NCBI RefSeq assembly: GCF_000185385.1
Contig: NZ_GL622296.1
Location: 2,562,497 to 2,611,284, forward strand
From: Lachnoanaerobaculum saburreum DSM 3986
GTDB lineage: Bacteria > Bacillota > Clostridia > Lachnospirales > Lachnospiraceae
Direction of reading: 5' to 3'
Length of the DNA stretch: 48,788 nucleotides
The stretch's first letter is position 1. Each line of letters begins with the position of its first letter. Made by a program: the position numbers and the translations under genes. Below the pieces are notes generated by a model. That model was given only the letters and a program-made list of their open reading frames with translations, was not told the origin of the DNA and did not search any database. Positions 43,125 through 48,788 of this stretch are shown here, in pieces.

Positions 43125-43913
43125 TTAACCGAGTATCATCTTATCGCTAAGCATGGCATCTGTACCCGAATACAATTTCATTACATCCGCAATTGTCATA
43201 TTCTTTCTCATATCTCCCTCTAAAACAGTCAGTATACTTCCGCCGTTCATTACTATAGTCTTGTTGCCGAAATCAAGTGCATCTCTGATATTATGTGTTA
43301 TCATAAGCGTTGTAATATGATTTTCAGACACAATCCTGTTTGTTATTTCCATTATTTTCTTACTTGTCTTAGGGTCAAGTGCGGCGATATGCTCATCAAG
43401 CAAAAGTAACTCAGGTGTCTCCATAGTCGCCATCAAAAGTGTCAGTGCCTGCCTTTGTCCGCCGCTAAGTCCACCTACTTCATTCTTTAATCTGTGTTCA
43501 AGACCGATACCAAGCTTTGCACAGACTGATTTGAAATACTCTCTGTCACTTCTTCTTACTCCGAAGCCGAATCGTATATTCTTGCCGCGGCTGTAAGCAA
43601 GTCCCATATTCTCCTCAATGGTCATATGCGGTGCCGTACCTTTTAAAGGATCCTGATAAAGCCTTCCTATAAATCTTGCCCTCTTATGTTCCTTCATATA
43701 TGTAATATCCTGACCGTTATTATATATTCTGCCGCTCTCCACCTCTATATTTCCGGCTATCGCATTTAACATAGTGGATTTTCCGGCTCCGTTGCTGCCG
43801 ATAACAGTGGCAAAATCACCGTCGTTTAGTATAAGACTCAAGTCACATAATGCTTTCTTTTCATTTACAGTATCCTTATTGAATATGACATTTACATTTT
43901 TAATTTCCAGCAT
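43125..43913 (-). CDS. trpZ: Tryptophan-type ABC transporter, ATP-binding protein
   Basis: 262 residues. Walker A is GSNGAGKST (39-47), signature LSGGQRQALT, Walker B LLLLDEHIAALDP, H-loop MITHN. The trio of substrate-binding lipoprotein, single permease and this ATPase matches the TrpXYZ group of Gram-positive bacteria, and the T-box in front supports tryptophan as cargo. It overlaps the permease by 14 bases. The symbol rests on family and context. Confidence 0.88.
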   Translation of the reverse strand: MLEIKNVNVIFNKDTVNEKKALCDLSLILNDGDFATVIGSNGAGKSTMLNAIAGNIEVESGRIYNNGQDITYMKEHKRARFIGRLYQDPLKGTAPHMTIEENMGLAYSRGKNIRFGFGVRRSDREYFKSVCAKLGIGLEHRLKNEVGGLSGGQRQALTLLMATMETPELLLLDEHIAALDPKTSKKIMEITNRIVSENHITTLMITHNIRDALDFGNKTIVMNGGSILTVLEGDMRKNMTIADVMKLYSGTDAMLSDKMILG

Positions 43914-44799
43914 GTACCTTCCTCCATCTTACAAGTGCAGGTTTTATTAAAGGTATACTTATTGCAAGCACCACTATAACCGCTGAGAAAAGTTTTAAGT
44001 ATATTGCAGGCAATCCGAGACCGAATGCAACAGCAAGCATTATACGATATATTATCGCACCTGCCACTACGGCAATCAGATGCCTTAGCATCCCTCTCTT
44101 TCCGATAACGGTTTCACCTATTATTATACTTGCAAGCCCAAGTACCAACATTCCGGTTCCCACACCATGTGTAGCGGTCATATTGTACTGTGCATATATA
44201 GCACCTGAAAATGCCACTAAAAGATTACAAAGTGAAAATCCAAGTATTTTCATTGCATCAGTGTTGATACTTGAACTTCTAACCATTGCTTCATTATCAC
44301 CTGTGGCACGAAGTGACAGACCTATCTGAGTCATCAAAAATAATTTGAGTCCCGCAACCAATACCGCCACTATAATCAAAAGCAATATAAGCTTTCCTAT
44401 ATCTACTCCGGCAAGGAAAAACCTGCCTTCAAACGGAGTAAATACAGTCTTTGCACCATAAAAGAAAATACTCGGCTTATCACCCATTAAAAATAAATTT
44501 ATGGAATACAGTCCTGTCATGGTCAATATTCCGGCAAGTATGGCATGTATTTTTAATTTTGTATGCAGTATACCTGTTACGATACCGGCAAACATTCCTC
44601 CGATTGCTCCTGTTACAATTCCCATAAGCGGATTTTCAGCTACAGACCACACCGCACTGTATGCAAGTCCTGTAACAAAACTTCCGTCTACAGTCAGATC
44701 CGGTAAATCCAAAATTCTAAAAGCTATAAATAATCCAAGTGATAATATTGCAAATATCAGTCCAAGTTCAATACTACCCAGTAATGTTGACAGTGTCAT
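43900..44799 (-). CDS. trpY: Tryptophan-type ABC transporter, permease
   Basis: 299 residues with about eight or nine membrane helices across the whole length and the branched-chain-type permease motif LDLPDLTVDGSFVTGLAYSAVW near residue 31 (here RILDLPDLTVDGSF). The permease probably forms a homodimer because only one is encoded. It lies 8 bases after the binding protein gene, inside the T-box-controlled transcript. Confidence 0.88.
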   Translation of the reverse strand: MTLSTLLGSIELGLIFAILSLGLFIAFRILDLPDLTVDGSFVTGLAYSAVWSVAENPLMGIVTGAIGGMFAGIVTGILHTKLKIHAILAGILTMTGLYSINLFLMGDKPSIFFYGAKTVFTPFEGRFFLAGVDIGKLILLLIIVAVLVAGLKLFLMTQIGLSLRATGDNEAMVRSSSINTDAMKILGFSLCNLLVAFSGAIYAQYNMTATHGVGTGMLVLGLASIIIGETVIGKRGMLRHLIAVVAGAIIYRIMLAVAFGLGLPAIYLKLFSAVIVVLAISIPLIKPALVRWRKVHAGN

Positions 44800-44807
44800 T
44801 TTTTCCC

Positions 44808-45866
44808 CTACTTATTTGATTTGATTTCCACAAACTTCTTATCATTCTTGATGCTGTCAGGTATCTCTATACCAAGTGCCTTGGCCGTATCGGTATTTAC
44901 ATATATAAAAAGGTCATCCTTAAATACTTTTACAGGGATTTCATTTACAGGTTTACCTTTTAATATCTCATCCACCATCTTTGCGGTCTCCTTACCGAGA
45001 TCGGTATAATCAATACCTACTGTAGCAAGACCTCCGTCCATTACCATTGAGTCGGCACCTACATATACCGGCTTTTTTGCCTTTATTGCCTCTGATGTAA
45101 GTATAGGCATCGCTTCCGCTACCGTATTGTCGTTTGACACAAAGATCATATCCACCTTCTCAAAAAGTGATGCGGCAGCAGTCTGAAGATCTGCACTTGT
45201 TGAGATACTTACCGTCTCAAGTTCAAGATTTTTCTCCTTTACATACTTTTCAAGTAAACCGAGATTGGTCACTGAATTATCCTCTCCGGGATTGTAAATA
45301 AATCCTACTTTCTTTACATTTGGAGTAATTTCAAGTGCAAGATCCATTATCTTATCTATCTGTACAGCATCGCTTGTACCTGTCATTCCCTTATCAGGCG
45401 CATTCATATCTGTAAGCACACCCGCTCCTATCGGATCCGTTACTGCCGAGAATACTACCGGAGTTGTTTTTGTAAGACTCATAGCCCCCTGTGCTACAGG
45501 TGTTGCAATACCTACCACTACATCCTGCTTATCTCCCTCAAATCCCTGAACAATACTTGTAATATTTGACATATCTCCCTGTGCATTCTGAAAGGTAATC
45601 TTTACATTCTCACCGTCCACATAACCCAGATTTTTCAGTTCATCTTTAAATGAATTGTATATTATATCAAGTGACTTATGCTCTACAAGCTGTATTACAC
45701 CGATTTTTTTCATATCTTTGTTTGTATCCGCTGTCACACTCTCCGTCTTAGATGATTCTGTAGTCAAACTCTCTGTACCGCTCTGTGTTGTGGCGGACTT
45801 CGGTGTGCAACCTGCCATAAGCATTGCACCTATTGCTATAATTCCAAGTTTCTTTATTAAATTCAT
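44808..45866 (-). CDS. trpX: Tryptophan-type ABC transporter, substrate-binding lipoprotein
   Basis: 352 residues. Lipobox LMAGC with the lipidated cysteine at 20, then a short Ser/Thr-rich linker and a periplasmic-binding-type fold of the ABC_sub_bind family (KKIGVIQLVEHKSLDIIYNSFKDELKNLGYVDGENV). AAGGAGGAGAA precedes the ATG at 45866. It is the first gene after the T-box leader, so it is expressed when charged tRNA is scarce. Tyrosine is also carried by some relatives; the UGG specifier favours tryptophan. Confidence 0.9.
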   Translation of the reverse strand: MNLIKKLGIIAIGAMLMAGCTPKSATTQSGTESLTTESSKTESVTADTNKDMKKIGVIQLVEHKSLDIIYNSFKDELKNLGYVDGENVKITFQNAQGDMSNITSIVQGFEGDKQDVVVGIATPVAQGAMSLTKTTPVVFSAVTDPIGAGVLTDMNAPDKGMTGTSDAVQIDKIMDLALEITPNVKKVGFIYNPGEDNSVTNLGLLEKYVKEKNLELETVSISTSADLQTAAASLFEKVDMIFVSNDNTVAEAMPILTSEAIKAKKPVYVGADSMVMDGGLATVGIDYTDLGKETAKMVDEILKGKPVNEIPVKVFKDDLFIYVNTDTAKALGIEIPDSIKNDKKFVEIKSNK

Positions 45867-45933
45867 TTCTCCTCCTTAGGCATCTTATATAGGGATAAAT
45901 TTACCACATGATAACGGCAGTGACTTATGCACT

Positions 45934-46177
45934 AAAAAACGCAGGTTTGTCATCCCAAAGGACAAGCAAAGCCTGCGATACCACCTTCATTAGTAAAAAT
46001 ACTCTCTCTACAAAAATGCCGACACATTTTCTGCCTGATAACGGAAGCTGCCGTCTTAGCTACTTGTTTCCTTTCACCTTGCCCTCATAGGTCCATATTA
46101 AAATCGTCATCTCTATCGGTTCTCAGCACCTCCGACTCTCTGTAAGTAACTAATTTCTTTTCTCCTAATCAACGGTT
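45934..46177 (-). promoter_or_regulatory. T-box riboswitch with a tryptophan (UGG) specifier
   Basis: This fills the 362-base gap before trpX. On the minus strand the T-box sequence AAGGTGGTATCGCAGG lies at 45987-45972. The terminator CGCAGG with CCTGCG (45977-45972 and 45945-45940) encloses a second stem and ends in six T (45939-45934). Upstream, AGAGAGTCGGAGGTGCTGAG matches the stem I AG bulge and distal loop. The specifier region reads AATATGGACC, with UGG at 46095-46093 followed by the usual purine. Uncharged tRNA-Trp would favour the antiterminator and switch on the transporter. Confidence 0.92.
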
Positions 46178-46183
46178 TATTCT

Positions 46184-46212
46184 TTTATACTTTAAAATCA
46201 ATAAATTGTCAA
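46184..46212 (-). promoter_or_regulatory. Promoter of the T-box leader
   Basis: Minus strand TTGACA (46212-46207), a 17-base spacer and TATAAA (46189-46184). It lies 16 bases after the end of the MATE gene, with no terminator between. Confidence 0.8.
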
Positions 46213-46228
46213 TATTTACCAATGAAAT

Positions 46229-47578
46229 TTATGCATTTATTTTCTTAAAGAACCCCAAAATCAAAGGCAACACTATAATAAATGAAATTATATCAGATAC
46301 CGGTTGAGCCAGCTGTATTCCATATATTCCAAAGAACCTCGGAAGTACGGCAACCATCGGTATAAAGGTAATTCCGCTTCTTAAAAAAGATGCTATTGAC
46401 GAAGCGAGGTTTTCACCTGCCCCCTGAAACATCATACTTGCGGCCAATGTAATAGGTGATATAAATAAAACTATACATTGTGCTCTAAGTGCAAAAGTTC
46501 CTATTCTTATAACATCCGCATCATCTCTGAAAAGCCCTATTATGTGACCTGAAAAAATAAGTGAAAGCACACTTAAAACTCCAAGGATTATCATACTTAG
46601 CCCACAGCAAAATACAAACGCCCTCTTTACACGCTTAAACTTCTTCGCACCGTAGTTAAAGGCGGATACGGGCTGAAAACCCTGTGATATACCTAGCGCG
46701 ATGGCAAATATGAAATTACAAACCCTGCTTACAATACTCATTGCGGCGATGGCTGCATCACCATACGGCATGGACATATAGTTAAGCACCATTGTAGACA
46801 CACTCATCATTCCCTGTCTGATAAGACTTGGCAAGCCTGTATATAATATATTAAGAATATCCTTTATATCCCATGAAACTGCTGAAAACCTAAGTCTTGA
46901 TACGGTTCTGTCTCCTCCGAACATAAAAAGCAAAACAAAGAAACTTATGACCTGTGAAACGGCTGTAGATATACCGGCTCCCAAAGTACCCATATTGAGT
47001 CCGAATATAAATATCGGATCTCCTATAATATTCAAAACACCTCCCAGAGTAAGTCCCACCATTGCAAGAACAGCTTTACCTTCATATCTGAGAACATTAT
47101 TCAGCACACAGCTTGCTGTCATAAACGGAGCGGATAACAGTATACATATACCATAAGATTTTGAATATGGAATTATGGTATCCGTACTGCCCATTATCCT
47201 AAGCAGAGGCTCCATAAATATTATACCGGTAATCATTATAAGTACACCCAAAAACAGTGACATGAAAAATCCGGTGGATGCAAACTTGACAGCCTCATCT
47301 CCCTGCTTATTTCCAAGTTTTCTGGATATATTGGAGCCGCATCCATGACCGCACATAAAGCCAAGTGCCTGATTTATAGTCATAAGTGAAAAAACTATTC
47401 CTATAGCGGCGGATGCACTTGTTCCAAGCCTTCCGACAAAGAATGTATCCGCCATATTATAAATATTTGTAACAAGCATGCTCACAATAGTGGGAACACT
47501 CAGTCGCAGAATCAATTTCTCTACAGGAGTCTCAGTCATTTCCTTATATTGCCTGTCCAAAACGCTCATATTGTCCAT
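46229..47578 (-). CDS. MATE family efflux transporter
   Basis: 449 residues with about twelve membrane helices. MATE proteins export drugs or metabolites using a Na+ or H+ gradient. The N-terminus MTETPVEKLILRLSVPTIVSMLVTNIYNMADTFFVGRLG is the NorM/DinF-like signature, repeated in weaker form in the second half (GDAAIAAMSIVSRVCNFIFAIALGISQGFQPVSAFNYGAKKFKRVKRAF). Substrate unknown. ATG 47578 lies inside the end of the polymerase gene (13-base overlap). Confidence 0.94.
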   Translation of the reverse strand: MDNMSVLDRQYKEMTETPVEKLILRLSVPTIVSMLVTNIYNMADTFFVGRLGTSASAAIGIVFSLMTINQALGFMCGHGCGSNISRKLGNKQGDEAVKFASTGFFMSLFLGVLIMITGIIFMEPLLRIMGSTDTIIPYSKSYGICILLSAPFMTASCVLNNVLRYEGKAVLAMVGLTLGGVLNIIGDPIFIFGLNMGTLGAGISTAVSQVISFFVLLFMFGGDRTVSRLRFSAVSWDIKDILNILYTGLPSLIRQGMMSVSTMVLNYMSMPYGDAAIAAMSIVSRVCNFIFAIALGISQGFQPVSAFNYGAKKFKRVKRAFVFCCGLSMIILGVLSVLSLIFSGHIIGLFRDDADVIRIGTFALRAQCIVLFISPITLAASMMFQGAGENLASSIASFLRSGITFIPMVAVLPRFFGIYGIQLAQPVSDIISFIIVLPLILGFFKKINA

Positions 47579-48788
47579 AACTTACCTACCCTCTTCTCAC
47601 AAATAAGGAATATCACTACAGTTGCACTAAAATAAAACCATGTGGCAGGATTTGAAAACCATGTAGTGAAAAATGACAGTGCAAGATATACAAACCATTG
47701 TGCATATATCATATAAAAAACTGCATGCCTTGTGCTTCTTATCCACTTTTCAAAGAAAAAACTTACCGCTCCGAGTATGGCGGAAAATGCTCCGACACCG
47801 ACTATACCGAAATCATAAAAAGCGTCATAAAACAATGTTACAGTTGTAAGCTCGGTCTTATTTACAAAGATAGGAAAATCCACAAGTTTAGGATATATAA
47901 ACTTCAGTCCTGAAAGTGCCCACAGCGGAAACAGCCCCTTAAGTCCGAAGCTGTGCTTAGGCAATTCCTTAATCAAAGTATCCAAATTGTCATAATTATT
48001 TGCAATATAGATATATGGTTGAGTTATAAAAATCGGCAAATTGTACTTCATCTCGAAAATACCGTTAAGATACTCTACATTATGACTTCTGGCTACCGAC
48101 AAAAGCAGATATACCGGCACTATAATCACAACTACCGCTATAAAATAAAGCGGTCTTATCTTTTCTCTTTTTAGAATAAGCAAGGTAACAAACGCCATCA
48201 GTATTGCAAACATAAATTGAAATCTTGACACACAGAGTATCGGTATCAGCATGGCAACAATATTTGCAAGTACAAGAAATACTGATTTTACAATATTCAA
48301 ATTCCTCTCCTCACTTAGATATATTATACTGAGTGAAGGTACCAATATGCAACTGACAGTAAAATAATGTACTCCTGAAATATGAAAATATGAGTATGCG
48401 TGAGGTACTCCTCTCAAAAGAAAGGGTATAAAGCCAAGCTTAATAGCCTCAATATTAAATGCAATTACAGAAATCATTGCAAGTATAACTATACATACAT
48501 ACAACCTGTTCTCATTATTCTTTTCAATGATTCTTTCTTCCTTATTTTTATAAGGGTTTCCAAGATATCTTTTTAACCATTCAAACATCATATAGAAACA
48601 GCCGAAAGCCAGACAAAGGCAAATCCATGTAGTATCACTCCATGGTTTTGCCAAATGTGACAGTTTCAGTGCGGAAATCCCCTCTCCGCCTACAAATGCT
48701 AATGAAAATATTCCGCGAAGATTGACCAAAGAATTTGAATATCTATATTCTTTAATATAAAGATATAATGCCACCAAAAAAAGAACAG
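47566..48788 (-). CDS. Polysaccharide repeat-unit polymerase-like membrane protein (5' end outside window)
   Basis: The frame stays open to the window edge (VLFLVALYLYIKEYRYS), so the true start lies beyond. The visible 407 residues have ten or more membrane helices and a large loop around 220-300. The general pattern, with FPLWALSGLKFIYPKLV and a late LFYDAFYDFGIVGV, resembles Wzy-type oligosaccharide repeat-unit polymerases. The motif support is loose, so O-antigen ligase or another polytopic glycan protein is possible. It overlaps the MATE gene by 13 bases; its glycan cluster, if any, would be beyond the edge. Confidence 0.65.
   Translation of the reverse strand, partial: VLFLVALYLYIKEYRYSNSLVNLRGIFSLAFVGGEGISALKLSHLAKPWSDTTWICLCLAFGCFYMMFEWLKRYLGNPYKNKEERIIEKNNENRLYVCIVILAMISVIAFNIEAIKLGFIPFLLRGVPHAYSYFHISGVHYFTVSCILVPSLSIIYLSEERNLNIVKSVFLVLANIVAMLIPILCVSRFQFMFAILMAFVTLLILKREKIRPLYFIAVVVIIVPVYLLLSVARSHNVEYLNGIFEMKYNLPIFITQPYIYIANNYDNLDTLIKELPKHSFGLKGLFPLWALSGLKFIYPKLVDFPIFVNKTELTTVTLFYDAFYDFGIVGVGAFSAILGAVSFFFEKWIRSTRHAVFYMIYAQWFVYLALSFFTTWFSNPATWFYFSATVVIFLICEKRVGKLWTI

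Noticed and set aside
1-48788. tRNA or rRNA genes, CRISPR arrays, prophage genes
   Set aside because: No GTTCGAATC-type T-arm clusters, rRNA motifs, regularly spaced repeats or phage structural genes were seen when reading both strands by eye; a covariance-model scan would be needed to exclude small RNAs.

Overview
The window is chromosomal DNA from a low-GC, anaerobic Firmicute, most likely a Lachnospiraceae species. An oral genus such as Lachnoanaerobaculum is possible, but the genus cannot be fixed from sequence alone. The case rests on strong GGAGG ribosome sites, consensus sigma-A promoters, an NAD(P)-glutamate dehydrogenase, acetate fermentation genes (pta-ackA), a sufCBDSU operon, a T-box leader, IreB and two RNase J-era gene orders known from Firmicutes. 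Most of it is ordinary, densely packed core genome.

Layout. 1-1115: end of an IS200/IS605-type element with tnpB running off the window, a broken tnpA and a terminal hairpin. 1106-4454: a minus-strand operon of unknown membrane-anchored or lipoprotein genes. Three are paralogous; one is cut short by the IS end, and a fourth, unrelated gene is frameshifted by a GA repeat. 4619-9466: sufCBDSU (Fe-S assembly) with a palindrome-rich promoter and leader. 9639-10973: gdhA behind a promoter and terminator-like hairpin. 11124-22021: a long minus-strand run, ireB, ruvX, DUF1292, rnj, a shortened mltG-like gene, trmR, trhP, a YdcF-like gene, an M16C protease, era and recO, largely matching the Bacillus subtilis yrzL-yrrK-yrzB-yrrLMO order. 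22141-28237: translation and tRNA modification genes (mtaB, thiI with its own cysteine desulfurase, rsmE, prmA, rpmF) plus an HPr-like gene that lacks the phosphorylatable histidine. 28307-30537: pta-ackA. 30715-33884: yesL facing a gntR-kduI-kduD operon across three copies of one 12-bp operator. 34016-37927: a small membrane protein and a YtrA-type gntR-ABC ATPase-ABC permease operon. 38081-43049: typA and a class A penicillin-binding protein. 43125-46212: a tryptophan-type ABC transporter under a T-box riboswitch with a UGG specifier. 46229-48788: a MATE exporter and an incomplete polysaccharide polymerase.

How it works together. Two sulfur routes are present: SufS/SufU feeding SufBCD, and a NifS-like enzyme next to ThiI for 4-thiouridine. 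Several genes modify tRNA or the ribosome: TrhP and TrmR (wobble uridine hydroxylation, then methylation), MtaB (ms2t6A37), ThiI, RsmE and PrmA. Uronate use is represented only by KduI and KduD, so the rest of that pathway must lie elsewhere. I saw no tRNA or rRNA gene, CRISPR array or prophage. The least explained parts are the IS-damaged lipoprotein cluster, the suf and gdhA leaders, and a small inverted-repeat element after kduD.
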